Below, piece after piece: positions 10,746 through 23,086 of a stretch of DNA of 64,000 nucleotides; positions within the stretch are counted from its first letter, which is position 1, and each line of letters opens with the position of its first letter. The notes beneath the pieces were generated by a model that had not been told where the DNA came from, did not search any database, and worked only from the letters and a program-made list of their open reading frames with translations. Both the position numbers and the translations under genes were made by a program. Location of the stretch: NCBI GenBank assembly GCA_002914845.1, contig JXTC01000181.1, positions 248,001 to 312,000 on the forward strand, read 5' to 3'. This stretch comes from Trema orientale. Its lineage: Eukaryota > Streptophyta > Magnoliopsida > Rosales > Cannabaceae.

Positions 10746-12515
10746 ATAATTAGTCATTTTGCCTCTCATTTTTGCAGTTGGAATAAATTTGCCCCCGCTA
10801 TTAACTTCAATTGTGCATAAATTACAATGTTATTCCTCTTTTGCTTCCAATACTAATATTATTAGAAGACCTTAAATGGTATCTACCAAAATCTTAATGA
10901 TAAGTTTTTTGTATAAGAATTAACTAATAATAAATTGATACATCGCGTGTCGCAGTGATACTATTTGATTCCGAACACTACTCGATCAATAATGATAATG
11001 TTCGATTATCTTCTTGTCGCCGTGGGACAGATAATGAGGCCGCAGCAGTTGCCTCAGTTTCAGTTCCCTAAAAACGCCGGTCCGGTTCAGGAGCCAGGTC
11101 GGATCTGGACCGGTTCCCCTTTGAAAGTTGACACATGTTAAAGGAAAAAACGACAACAACAATAATTAATTTTGGCCACGTGTGCGGTAGATATGCTCTA
11201 CCAGCTAATCAGGTCTCAATGTACACTGTACATAAAGCTGGTAAGGCCCACATATGGGTCAGACAAGGGACAAACGACAACAATAAACAGAGAACTCTGA
11301 GCGCCCGGTATCTGAATCTCGCAGCACCAGTTCACAATTTTTTGTCTTCATATTCCTAGTCCATTGAAAAGAGATTCTCACGTGTATAGTGTGACAATTT
11401 AAATCCATAATTTTCCCCCTCTCCATTATATATTTTGCAGAAATTAATTAATGCGACCTTGAGCTTGATGATCCGATTGAGACAAATAAAGATTTTTTTA
11501 AGCTCAATTTGAGAGGTTGGTGTGGCAGGTGATATTTCACAGCAATCAAGTTAAAATAAACAGCGTTGTCTTGGACCCCTAAATAATAAAAAAAAGGTTA
11601 AATTAAGATAAAAGGTTAATTAGATACTCTGTTAAAAAACAAAAAGTTTGCGTCACATATGATAAGTTTTAAAACTATGGATATTAGGAATAGGACGAGA
11701 AGGGATAGTCCTCATCCAAAAGATTTGTCGCAATTTACATAGGAATCTTACGTTAAAGAATGGACATCGAACTTATAAAATTAAGGATGAAGACGTTTCT
11801 TATTTCTTAATTGATTCGATCAAAATCTAAAGGAGGACTTTATTATTTTAATTTACTAAAGTCCCAAGTTTTTTTTTTTTTTTTTCCCTTCTTTCAACTC
11901 TTACTAGAGTCCAAAGTTGGATGACGAATACAAGCACCATGTAAATAAGTTAAAGTTATGCCAATACGAAGCCAACAGGTTGCTTGAAATCCGTTTATTT
12001 ATAACTTTTAGTTGGTTAAACTAAAAAGAAAAACAATAAATACCATGATTCAAATAAATAAAGAAATAAACAAAGAAAAAGCAAAACCAGCTGATAAATC
12101 TCCTAAAAATGTTGTTGCTGTTGATTTTTGTTTTTAAAAAAAAATTAAATTTAAAGACATCTCTTGAATATGAAGAATTTCACTTATCATTAAGGTTTGG
12201 TTGCTAAACAACAATAGAAAAAGAATGTAAATGGTAATAGAAATGAAATGAGAGTAGGAATAGAATGGAAAAGAAAATTGATTGAGTTGTTTGGTTAACA
12301 TATTGGAATCGGTACAAATGTTAAATTGGTATAAAAATTGATTCATTTATTTATTTATGTATTTTTTTTGCATTAGAAAATTCTTTTTAAAAAATAAAAA
12401 AATTTAAAGATAAATATATCATTTCTGTTCTTTTTTTAATATAAATTATAATAAAAATTATATAAATTATATATTTATATATAGTATATGAGAGTGGTAC
12501 TACTTGCTTAATAGC

Positions 12516-12735
12516 ACATCAAACCGTAAACGACCTAAAGAAGTACATGATTTCAGAAAATAACACATCAAATCGTATACGACCTAAAGAAGTACACGAT
12601 TCTAGAAAATAACACATTAAATTGTAAATGGCATAAAGAAGAACATGATTTCAGAAAATAATACATCAAACCGTATACAACCTAAAGAAGTACACAATTC
12701 CAAAAAATAACACATCAAACCGTATATGACCTAAG
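12516..12735. repeat. 49-bp tandem repeat, about 4.5 copies
   Basis: A unit beginning ACATCAAACCGTAAACGACC and continuing through AAAGAAGTACATGATTTCAG recurs every 49 bases about four and a half times with 5-15% divergence between units. It is flanked by very AT-rich DNA. There is no palindrome-plus-unique-spacer organisation, so it is a plain minisatellite. Confidence 0.8.
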
Positions 12736-13315
12736 AGTGTTTTGAGAATTTTGTAATTATTTTAAATAAAAATATTTTTTATTTTGTGAGGAATTAATAT
12801 TACTCTTTATATTTTGTATAATATTAATTTCTCTCAAAATAAAAAAAATTTTGTCCAACCATGGCAAGTCCAAGCTTACATTTGAAGAGAAGAGGTAAGG
12901 CGAGGGTAATTTCGGACAATTGAATTGTGGGTTGGAATAGAAAGCCTTTCAACATATTTAGTTTAGGAAAGACTTTTCAACTATGTAGCTGAATTATAAT
13001 TACCAATGAAATGAACTTTACTCTCTTCAAGATCAAATCAAACACTTGAATGGGCTTTCCTTAAGAAATAATGAGGCATCGATGGTTATATTATAATATT
13101 TTGATTTATTGATTTCTACTCAGTTTAATTNTTAAGTAAATATCTTTTCTGTCTTAATCATCAATTTCGTGTGCGTGAAGGTTCGCATGCACACAAGAGC
13201 ACTTTTAACTTGAAAATCAATATGCTTATGTTTCTGGTCTCTGTTTCTTATAAGTTTATTTAGTCATATCAATTTGCTCATAGTTAATTTTGGAGATATT
13301 TCCTACTACTATTTA

Positions 13316-13838
13316 GGATGGACTAATGACTTTATTAGTTCCTCAACTAAGGAAAAAAAATCTCATTTTGCTCCTTAAATTTTAAATTGTGTCGTATTAG
13401 TCCTTAAATTATTAAATATATTTCATTTTATTCATTTTTGTTATATATTTTGTTTGATTCTTATTAGGATGAGCACATGAGTTGTATTTCTCATTTTATA
13501 TTTGTGACTTTAATAAAATATCACATTTGGACATTTCTACATTAATGTCCAATGCGTAACTAATTTTTATTCAAGCAATTATTTTTAAATTGTTTCAATT
13601 CATGTACTAATCTTGTTATAGTGTTAGATATACTTTTGAATATGAAATAAGTATAACAAAATAACAAATATGTCTCATGTGCTCATTATATTAAGAATAA
13701 AATAAAATGTATTATAAAAAGGACTAAAATAAAATTTTTTCAATAATTTAAGTACCATAATGATGTAATTTAAAGTTTAAGGATCAAAGTGAAATTTTCT
13801 CATAATTTAAGGACCAACAAGGTCATTTATCCATTAAG
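13316..13838. mobile_element. long-TIR element (Mutator-like or fold-back MITE)
   Basis: About 110 bp at the left (AATGACTTTATTAGTTCC, then TTTTGCTCCTTAAATTTTAA and AGTCCTTAAATTATTAAA) is repeated inverted at the right end (13730-13838). The interior (~300 bp) has no ORF. Long TIRs without a transposase point to a non-autonomous Mutator-like or fold-back element. Ends are approximate; no clear target duplication was found. Confidence 0.6.
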
Positions 13839-13897
13839 GATTGACAAGTGGTAAAATTTGCCATGTTTAAAAGAACAAAGTCAAAGAAGGAAAAATG

Positions 13898-14135
13898 TAC
13901 TACCAGCAGTGGTGGCATAGCGGCAAAGGCGCCTATCTGAAGCCTTCGCTTTTATTAGGTCAGGAGTCTGAGTCTCCACAAAGGCGTATGAGATCGGGTT
14001 TGATACAATAGAAGTAGCCACTAATGAATGGTCCCTATGAGTCACTTTAAGAATATGTCTCCCAATGAGTGGACCCTGTGAGTAGGAATCCTTGGCACCG
14101 ACGATTCCCCCTTTTTTGCACTGAAAAAAAAAAAT
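13898..14135 (+). mobile_element. tRNA-derived SINE with 8-bp target duplication
   Basis: An A-box-like TGGCATAGCGG lies near the start and a degenerate B-box-like AGTCTGAGTCTCC about 50 bp on. The element ends in a poly-A run. GAAAAATG occurs directly before (13890-13897) and directly after (14136-14143), a plausible target-site duplication. The 238-bp length suits plant SINEs. The internal Pol III promoter elements are degenerate, so this is an old copy. Confidence 0.65.
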
Positions 14136-14708
14136 GAAAAATGAAAACCAGATGGTGGTCAGGATCAACAAATATCCAATTGCAACAAACGAGTCTCGGA
14201 TAAGCTAAACAAAAAAGTAATTATGCGCTTGAATTAAATATGACAGACAACTTAAACACTTTATATATATATATATACCCAAGCAATCTGGTCACCATAT
14301 AATGTTAAAAATGTTCAAGCTTTACAAATATTCCTTAGGATACATGCAATTAGTTCTGAAGCGCCAAACGTGCATTGACTCACATACGGATCCTTTCCAT
14401 CCTTATCCGTACAAGGGCAGATGAGACAAACACTACTATTTCAGGGAACACACGACATTCAATATGCCTAGCTTCAATGGGACCTCGAAGCTATTGTAAA
14501 TAGGACTTCTTTATGACACAATAAGTAAGTTGTCACATGGGAGAACCCAGTGAAGATAACTCTTGTGAAAGAAAAAAGGGTGAGAATTTGAGAATTGAAT
14601 TAATTTTCCTTGACGGCGAATCCTTCAAAAGCAATAGTTTGACATGTAATATATGATATCTCAGTCAAAAGTTTGCCCCTGTGGCTCTCTTCGAAGTAAA
14701 CTTTTAGT

Positions 14709-15480
14709 GTGTCTAGGTTAATCCCATTTGCCGGCATAGAGGAAGCTGAGTACTATGAGGTTGATAAACTTATATCTCAAACTTTAGAGTTACACTGTTT
14801 CGACGAACCACTAGAGCTTGAGACCTGTGAGGAAGAGACTAATAAGAGTTCGCATGTCCTTGTTGCTGTAAAGATCCTATCACTGAAAGAACATTCGGTA
14901 AATTTCATCAAAAAGGTGTTGTCCCAGATTTGGAGCATTCCGAGGGGCCTTAAGATTGTAGAGCTGGAACACAATAAGTTCTCCATTGTTTTTTTCCCTC
15001 GGTGAAGGAGAAGAAAAGGATTTTGGAGAAAGGACACTGGTCCATTAATATAGAGCTATTGATTTTAAAGGAAGTCCCTCTAAGTGTGGCTATTCGAGAA
15101 GTCAACCTTTTGACTAGCATGTTCTGGATTCACATTATGGGGTTACCCAGGGACTCCATCTCCGAAAGAAATATTCAGGTGATTTCGTCTAAGATTGGGA
15201 GGCTTCTGGAGATTGATGGCAAATCAATGGGGATTTTCTTCCCCAGGGGATAACATCCATATAAAGGTGGAGGTGATGATTTATAAACCTCTTGCAGCTG
15301 TGTTCTTCCAAAAGAGGAAAAGAGGAGCACTAAGATGGATTCAGTTTAAATAAGAACGTCTCAAAGACTTTTTCTTTAAATGTGGCAGTTTCGGCCATGA
15401 TTACAAGATTTGCACTACCGTAGAAGGAGTTATGGTGTCGAATAGAATAACAAGAATGGCACTGTATAGCCCATGGTTAT
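14709..15480 (+). pseudogene. LINE ORF1 relic (DUF4283 and zinc knuckle)
   Basis: The frames contain EEAEYYEVDKLISQTLELHC, FIKKVLSQIWSIPRGLKIVE and FWIHIMGLPRDSISERNIQV, the usual pattern of the DUF4283-type domain of plant LINE ORF1, a nucleic-acid-binding protein. A zinc-knuckle relic, KCGSFGHDYKIC, is at about 15378-15413; the first Cys of the expected CX2CX4HX4C motif is replaced by Phe. The reading frame is broken by stops and a frame change near 15000, so no functional product is expected. Confidence 0.8.
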
Positions 15481-16510
15481 GGGCTGACAATGATATCATC
15501 TCTTGTTTCCGAACAAACTGTAATCGGGCGAGCTCAATACCGTTGGGGTAGAGAAATGAGGTTTAAGATGATCGAATCTGGATCAAAATCTGGTGGCTAA
15601 CAACTGGTGTCGAATAGAAGTGTGTGAGGAGAGTTGACCTCATACCAGGAGCAGGTCGAAGGGTAAATAGGTCATTTTGCCTTTGGGCTCTAAACAGAAA
15701 GTACAAACAGTATTGGCAGGCAAGTGTATTAGGATACAACAAGCTATTATCTCTTCCTTGTATGGGTCAGAGGCAGAATAGGACTACTAGAGGCAGTGTT
15801 ACTCAAATGAGGATACCTTGGTGACAGAGGTATAGATGGTAGATAAGAATGGGGCTGGTCAAACTTTTTCTGACTTTTGCAGCAGAAAGAGAGGTATGGC
15901 CACGAAATACCCTGGTTTGTTCCTCGATGTGTTGGTTGATCGCTGCTATCACCCAAAGGAGTACCATAATGTTATTATAAGGGAAATACTTGAGCCAAGC
16001 CAAGTAATTCTATTTAAGGCCCACCAGGCTATGCTGAACCTAGCCACGTCCTTAGAAGAATGGAGAGCCTAACAAGGGCTAGTACCTGATAGGTCTAAAT
16101 GAAGCCCATCTCGTAAAAGGAAGGCTCAGGAGTTTATTTTACTAATTCCTTACCCATCTGATATGCCCCAATGGGCTATGAAGGCTAACTTATTAAGTTA
16201 GCCTAAGATATGATGTCAGTTGTTACTAACAGATCGGTATTTTATCCTATTCTGAGTGCTTAGAGCAGTCGAGTTTTGGGGCGAAGCCAAACAGTGACCA
16301 AGCCCTTTCTCCATGCACTTTGTCGATTGGCCATACCTTGTAGTCTCCTCGGAGCAGTTGGAAGAAACATGCAAGAACCAAAGATAGAGTATGTGTCGGT
16401 GGTTCTGGGGATGACTTAGATGGCATTGCATTAGAGTATACAGGAGTGGAGGATCTGGTTTTTTAGCTTGGGACTATGGAGATCAGCTCAAAGGTGTCTC
16501 CATTATCGCC

Positions 16511-17670
16511 ATGATGCTTTTAGCTTGGAACTGTCGGGGATTGGCTCGTGCCTCAGTGGTTCAGATTCTAAGGGCACTGGTGTTAATGTATAGCCCAGAT
16601 GTCCTTATTTTGTTAGAACTTATGATATCGGAAGAGAGGGTGCGTGAGAATATGAGATAACTACATTTTTACAACTGTTGCATGATCCCTGCTGTGGGGA
16701 GGTCAGGTGGTCTTTGCCTTGCTTGGAGAGATGGAGTGGATATTGAGCCTTATTTTGCTTCTAAAAATATAATTGCAGCCATTGTGTATTCAGACCCTCC
16801 TAATGCGCCTTAGAGCCTTTCTGCAATTTATGGTCCCCCGATGTCGGCTTCTAGGCATGATTTCTGGCGGTCATTACCAGGTGTGTTATCGAGAACTCCC
16901 TCTTCTAAACTTTTAATGGGTGATTTCAATGGTGTTTTGCAAGATAATGAGACTTGGTCTTTAGTCCGGAGTGTTGGGGGTCCTAGCTCTTCGTCTAGGG
17001 CGATGCGGGACTGTTTCTTTGAGATAGGCTTAGTTGATTTGGGTTTTTCAAGGCCGCAATTCAGGACTGTGCTGTAGCTTCTGCAGACTGGTCAGCCTTG
17101 TTTCCTCGTGCTCTGGTGAGGAATATGGTGGACTCGATTTCGGAGCATTGTCTGATCATCCTGAATACACATAGGGACCTGTTAGAGGGAGCAAGACCTT
17201 TTAGGTTCGAAGCCATATGGACTATGGATATTCGAAGTCACTAGGTAGTTAAGAAAGCCTGAAGAGTGGCCCCTAATTCATGCCGTGCTATACGATTAAC
17301 TCGGAGGATCGGTGAATCAAGATGGGCACTGAGCAGATGGAATAAGGAATAATTTAGTAATGTCCATTTCCAGCAAGTAGAGGCTCGGAGAAAGGTGGAC
17401 GAAGCATAGAAATTGCCTAATTCCGAATAGAACATTATGATTGAGTTTGAAGCCACAACTCACTTAAATGACCTTCTTGCTAAAGAGGAGTTGTTGTGGA
17501 GAAAAAAAGTGAGAATTGACTGGATAGCAAAAAGGGATAAGTGCATGAAGTTTTTTTTCCTCACTGCCATGGCACGTCGGCGGCGAAACCACATTAATTA
17601 CATCAAGAATGATGATAGGAGTTGGCTAGAGGGGCGGGGTTATATTAGCTCTACGAACTCCACCAACTTA
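16511..17670 (+). pseudogene. LINE ORF2 relic, apurinic-type endonuclease part
   Basis: The frame opens at ATGATG with MMLLAWNCRGLARASVVQIL, the classic start of the LINE endonuclease (WNCRGL), followed by PDVLILLE. Further on comes LLMGDFNGVLQDNE (GDFN motif) and the linker region IEFEATTHLNDLLAKEELLW with RKKVRIDWIAKRDKCMKFF. Several internal stops are present. The segment ends where the foreign LTR-element piece begins at about 17671. Confidence 0.8.
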
Positions 17671-18455
17671 TGACGAAACTCGAAACAAAGATGATGCCTA
17701 GGACCGTTCTACAATCAGATTCAGATGGGAAACCTCGACCCAACACCTATAAAGAGATGTGAACCTTAGTATAAATGAAGATGCCACAATTAAGGATGGA
17801 AATCTCGATTGATAAGTCAAGGGATGAACACCATAGAAAAATTTGATAAGTTCAAATAAGTTCTTAAAGAACCAAAGAGAAATTGCTCTCAATTTTAATA
17901 AATTGCAGTCTGATCTTTTTATTATGCTAATGGCTATTTATATACATAGGAAGCACGAAATTGGCTGCTCTAAAACTCCTAAGAAGTTGCCCAAAATAAG
18001 AAAAGGAGACTAAAATATCCTAATTAGAAATCTGAAAATTGAACTCCTACACTTACCCTAAAACAAATGCCTACTCCTCAATAAAAAAGGAAAGTATCTT
18101 AATTAGTATGCAAGCCTTACAACTCAACAATGAAACTAATAATAAATAAATAAGAAAGGTAATTTAACTAATTGCGGCCAACCATTCTCCTTGATGAGTC
18201 AAAAATGGGTAAGTCACCAAAATCAGAAAACTAAGCTTTAATTCACGCACCATTGAGTAATCCTTTTTTAAGAGTCTTTTTTAGATTATTCCAAAGCTTA
18301 AATCATAGAAATCTAACCTTGTGGACCACATGGAACATCATCCTTGGGCCTCTGAGAATTCACCTCAGCCCAAATGCTTTGAATCAGCCTATTGAGAGAC
18401 TCCTTGAACCTTTTAGCTCGAGCTCTTGTAACCGGTCCAATTGGAACTTGAAATA
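17671..18455 (-). mobile_element. Ty3/gypsy fossil: 3' end of pol plus LTR, inside the LINE
   Basis: Read on the minus strand, the right-hand part encodes GPVTRARAKRFKESLNRLI, a motif typical of the C-terminal tail of plant Ty3/gypsy polyproteins, followed by an LTR-like sequence with a TATA-type box (TATATAAATAG) that ends near 17671. Only the 3' portion is present, so this is a truncated, broken fossil. It interrupts LINE ORF2 and therefore arrived after the LINE. The right boundary is approximate. Confidence 0.6.
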
Positions 18456-18474
18456 GCTCCTTTGTAACCGTACC

Positions 18475-19700
18475 TTGATTTGCATCAGGTTTGTTGCTAT
18501 TCCCACTGATCAGGTTATCTTTGAAGTCTTATCCTCAATGAGTCCAATGAAAGCCCCCGGTCCTAATGGGATGCCTGCACTGTTCTTTAAAACTTTTTGG
18601 TCGACGGTTGGAAAGGATGTAGTGCATATGGTGCAACACTTTTTCATTTCTGGGGTATTGTTACTGAGCTTAATTGATGTAAATATTGTCCTAATCCCTA
18701 AAGTGGATCACCCTACCCGTCATAATGATTATAGACCGATTAGCTTGTGCAACACTACATACAAGATAATTTCTAAGATCCTAGCGAACCATCTCAAACC
18801 TCTTTTACCAGATCTTATATTCCCAAACCAGAGTGCCTTTGTAAAAGGGAGGAATATAGGCGATAACTCTTTGATAGCCTAAGAACTTTTACATACCCTT
18901 CGGGTTTGGAAGAGCCGTCATAGTTTGATAATGATGAAGCTAGATATAGAGAAAGCATATGACAGGCTAGAATGGGGATTCATTGAGATGGTCTTACTAA
19001 ATTTTGGTTTTCCCCCGTATTTTGTTCGATGGATTATGGCTTGTATTACTACCCCGACTTCCACAATTATGCTCAATGGTACTCCTTTTAGTAAAATTCA
19101 GCTTCAACAGGGGATTCGCCGAGGTGTTCCTATTTTGCCCTACCTTTTTAACCTTTGCAGTGAAATCTTCTCGAGGCTTTTATAGCGTGCTGAACTAGAA
19201 GGAAAGATTCATAGGATCAAAGTCGCAAGAACTGGTCCGAGCTTCACACACTTGGCTTTCGCGAATGATCTTTTGTTGTGTGGTCGGGCTAACCGGGGAG
19301 AAGCTTCAGCTTTCTTGAATTGCCTTGATATTTATTGTTAGTGGTCAGGGCAGCAAGTTAATGGAGATAAATCGAATGTCCACTTTAGTAGGAATCTCTG
19401 TGGAAATAAAGCCAAGGAACTGGCATGAATCTTGGGTTTCAAACCTTTACACGGGAAGGATTGTTATCTTGGACTCCCTTTCCTATTCTCTAAGTCTCAT
19501 GCCAATGATTTCCGGCCGATAGTGGACAAAGTTCAAGCAAAACTGGCTGGGTGGAAGGCACAATGCTTATCAGGGGCCGATAGGGATGTGCTGGCTAAAG
19601 TAGTTGGCCTGGCATTTCAGCTTATGTCCTCATGTCCTTTCTGGTTCCAAAGACTATATGTTCTAAAATAGATGCTGTTATTCGAGACTTTTGGTGGGGT
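18475..19700 (+). pseudogene. LINE ORF2 relic, reverse transcriptase
   Basis: Typical non-LTR reverse-transcriptase blocks follow in order: MSPMKAPGPNGMPALFFKTF, NIVLIPKVDHPTRHNDYRPI with SLCNTTYKIISKILANHLKP, NQSAFVKGRNIGDN, MMKLDIEKAYDRLEWGFIEM, LQQGIRRGVPILPYLFNLC and LAFANDLLLCG. The catalytic YADD box reads FAND, so a metal-binding Asp is lost as well as the frame. Length and order match plant L1 elements. Confidence 0.88.
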
Positions 19701-21300
19701 TTTGATGGTGACAAAAGACATCTCTATCTAAAGGCTTGGGGAAACTGTTGCAAGCAAAAAAATTTGGGAGAATTGAGGCTGTGCCAAATGAGTTTAGTCA
19801 ATGATGCATTTTTAGCCAAATGGGGTTAGAGGGTGTGGACGGAAGAACCTTCGTTGTGGTTAAATATTGTTAAAGCAAAATACTTGCAAGGTGATGAGTT
19901 TTGTCTTGTGCAACCGAAGAAGGAGGACTCGTGGGTTTGGAAGGCCATTCTGAAACAGCGGGATATTTTATCATTGGGTACTTGTCTTCAACCGAAACAT
20001 GAGGCTATTATCGATATCTTATGATCCCTGGGTTCTCTTCCTTCCGGGATTTAGGCCCCGGCCTAAAGTCCCCGGAACTTCTATGAATATTATACGGATG
20101 GATGAGCTTGTTACTGAGTCAGAAGAGTGGAATCGCCAACTAATTCAATATTTGTTTGATCCTAGGTCGGTAACGGCTATCTTGAAAATTCCAGCCTTAC
20201 AACTTCAAGACGATGGGTCTAAAAAGTGGTTATGGGCGCTCTCTTCTTTGGGTTCCTTTCCAGTTAAAAGTATGTATCAAAAAATTTTGTTTTCTCAATT
20301 AGGAGAACCATTGCACCAAGATCAGCTTATTTGGAAAGCTATTTGGAAAGCCAATTTGCATCCACGCCATAAGTTGCTTTAGTGGCGTATTTGCCACAAC
20401 AGACTGCCAACTCGAGTGGAACTTAGCGATAGGTTTGATATGCAGGTCACTTTATGCCCACTGTGTTACACAATGCTAGAAACGACCTGTCATTTATTCT
20501 GGGAATGCAATCTTGCAAAATGACTTTGGTTTACTTCGATATAGGGAATTAAGACTGAACAATTTTGATTCATGGATGTGAAGGACTGGTGTTTGAAGCT
20601 CCTTACTGGGCGGCTAGTTCCCAACCATGATCCCTCCTTTGATGGAATCATGTTATTTGCGTCACTGTGCATGGAAGCAATTTGGATAGAGCGTAACTTA
20701 ATCATCCACAACAAGGAGGGGAGAGATGCAGAGTCAATAAACCGGTCTCTTATGGTGCAGATGCAAAACTATTTGCAAGCTCTGTCAACTAATCAAGCTC
20801 TGGATCAATCCATCCCTATGCAAGTGATCTGGGTCTCTCCTCCTCCTCCTTGTTGGATCAAGGTCAATGTTAATACCACCGTTCGTGATGAAAAGGCGAT
20901 GGGAGCTACAGTGGCACGGGATACTCATTCTAGAACTCTTGCTACCCGTACTGCGATTTGCTAGAGTTTGGACCCATTGGTGGCAAAGGTAGCTACTTTG
21001 CTTCTCGGAGTTCAGTTAGCTCATGAGCAGTCTTGGCCAAATATTATGGTTGAATCAGATTGCTTGCAGGTGGTCAATATGTAGAATAGTAAATGCGAAG
21101 TGGCTTGGATGTTAAAGCACATTTTGGATCAAATGTGCCAACTTTCTATGGGATTTGCCTCTGTTAGCATTGTTTTCGTACCTAGGACTTAAAATTTTTA
21201 TGCCCACAATCTTGCAGCGCGGGCCTATGATTTTAATATCACTGGTGTTGTAATGAATATTGATGTTCCCCCTAGAGTTTGCCAGGACTTGACTCAGTGG
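19700..21300 (+). pseudogene. LINE ORF2 relic, C-terminal zinc region and RNase H
   Basis: After the RT comes DAVIRDFWWGFDGDKRHLYL, then a long linker and a Cys/His zinc-binding relic around 20440-20520 (CPLCYTMLETTCHLFWEC). RNase H blocks follow at about 20840-21290 (PPPPCWIKVNVNTTVRDE, IMVESDCLQVVN, the tail DVPPRVCQDLTQW), as in plant LINEs with a C-terminal RNase H. Stops interrupt the frame, including one directly after ATRTAIC. Confidence 0.8.
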
Positions 21301-22762
21301 CCTTGACTGTTTTCATTTCTCTGTTTTCTTCTTATGGACCGGTTTTTGGCCAGTAATGAAAATTCCAGTTATCAAAAAAATAGGTAAGTTATCACTAATC
21401 TCCAGAATCTTAGTTTCTAATTTCTTCTATATTCTCTCTTTTGGTATATATAATTCAGTTGCCACCACTAACTTCTCCATTAAAAGATTATTTGATAGTA
21501 CCACATGGGTGCCCCAGCCAAGCTACGGGTGAAAAGTTCATCAATAGTCTTATTCAAGATTGTACGAACAACCACTTATATCAAATTGAGATTTTAAAGC
21601 TCTAATAAGAGCAATTGGAAGCGTGTGATATACAAATTGATTATTAGACAGAAATTCACACCAAAAGTTATAATAAACGATTGGGTTACATTTTTTTTTC
21701 AAAAGAGGTTGGCAAGCAAAATAAAATAGGAAAAAGTCCAATAGACTTCCCACATGAATTTTAGCTAAATATTTATTTAATCCATATGTTTTTAGGAAAG
21801 CAAAATGTATATTTTGAATTTGTCAAATCATGTAAAAAGATCAGACTCACATTTTGTCAAAATTTAATGTGAAAAGAACACTAATATCCTTAGTCAAAGA
21901 TGGCCAAATAATAAGTTATGACCAGTAATATGCATGTCTTAAAATCAAAATTTGAAAGACAAATCTCTAAATTAAAGGAAAAAGGGGAAAAAAAAAAAAG
22001 AAAAGAAAAAAGAGAGTATTCGGAGTTTAAGTTGTTTGATTGCATATTGATTATTTGTCCAAGAGCACTCTAACCATTTTCAGATGAAAAGCCGACAAAA
22101 ATTAACGAAGTTTTGTCACAATGTATACTTTTGATATGATTTGGCAAAACATAAAGGGTTAATTTTGCATTATTAGAAATACATGAGTGAAACTGATATT
22201 TATTAAAATTCAGGGTAGAATTTTATTATTTTTCCAATAAAATAAAGCCCACAAAGGTATATTCTGGAAGCATATTTGAAATTCATGTGTGTATTTGGTC
22301 GCATGAGATTTTCAAGCATCCAACATCTAAAGAATCTCAAAAGGAATATATTCCATTTCTATATAAAAGATTCCATGAATTGTCATTTGGAATTTCAAGA
22401 TATGAATATATATCCCAAATGACATTTCACCTTTTTATCATGAGAATAATCTGATAATAAGAAACTGGGAAAAATGTCTTTCCTTAACAAAGTTGTGTCC
22501 AGATAATTCCAATATATACCCAAAATTCGCATCCAACTTTCTACCACACTCTATATATATATATACACACACATATCACTATGTGTCTATTTGATCGTGA
22601 CCTAATGAGAATATGCCATGCAAGCATAATTGAACTTTGTGAACTAGTTCGTAAGAAGGCCAACATGCATCGGAATATATAAGATCAGCACAGGATTTAG
22701 TACCAGCAAAATGGGGTTAATTAATTTGCATATTGACTAAATAGTGAACTGCAAAAAAATAT

Positions 22763-23086
22763 ACTGAAATTCGAGTATTCTGTAATTGAAACTATAAAGT
22801 TTGGATTTTACAAAATAATTATCCTGAAATTAAGAAAATTTGAAAATTAATACTCTGAACTGACTTTTTGACTAATTTTAGTAATAAAAAAATAATAATA
22901 TCATCCGTTAAAATTACATTAGTCATTATTATTCTCATTAATTTTGATGATATTATTGTCTTGTACAAGTTAAAGTTATTCAAAAAGTCAACTCAGGATA
23001 TTAATTTGCAGAAATTCTTAATTTCAAGGTATTATTTTACAGGGTCTAAATTTTAGTATTTAAATTATAGATACCCAAATCTCAAG
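22763..23086. mobile_element. fold-back MITE with ~110-bp arms
   Basis: The left arm (TCCTGAAATTAAGAAAATTT ... CTGAACTGACTTTTTGAC) is an inverted, slightly diverged copy of the right arm (AAAAAGTCAACTCAGGATAT ... TTCTTAATTTCAAGGTATTA). Symmetry continues outward to the indicated ends. The central 70-100 bp is unique. No ORF of note. Confidence 0.6.

Larger units (their letters stand above)
9054..14536. other. intergenic DNA with MITEs, a SINE and tandem repeats
   Basis: The first ~300 bases are probably the SAG20 3' UTR. Listed elements follow: MITE copy 2 (10120-10342), a fold-back element (10521-10745), a 49-bp tandem array (12516-12735), a long-TIR element (13316-13838) and a SINE (13898-14135). 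A less AT-rich patch at 10990-11370 has two CACGTG-type sites but no convincing ORF. A single ambiguous base is at 13131. No intact gene is visible. Confidence 0.6.
14537..21379 (+). mobile_element. full-length but decayed plant L1-type LINE
   Basis: Near-identical 16-mers flank the element: ATAAGTAAGTTGTCAC (14521-14536) and ATAGGTAAGTTATCAC (21380-21395), 14/16 matches, following an A-rich 3' end. Order inside: a ~170-bp leader, ORF1 with a DUF4283-type domain and zinc knuckle, then ORF2 with endonuclease, reverse transcriptase, a zinc-binding region and RNase H. Subtracting an insertion of about 0.8 kb leaves ~6.0 kb, a normal full-length size. Both ORFs carry many stops and frameshifts, so it is inactive. 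Confidence 0.88.

Noticed and set aside
12516-12735. regularly spaced repeats suggesting a CRISPR-like array
   Set aside because: The units are contiguous with no unique spacers, in a plant nuclear genome; it is a minisatellite.
13898-14135. a tRNA gene
   Set aside because: A- and B-box-like words are present but no cloverleaf can be formed, and poly-A plus target duplication indicate a SINE.
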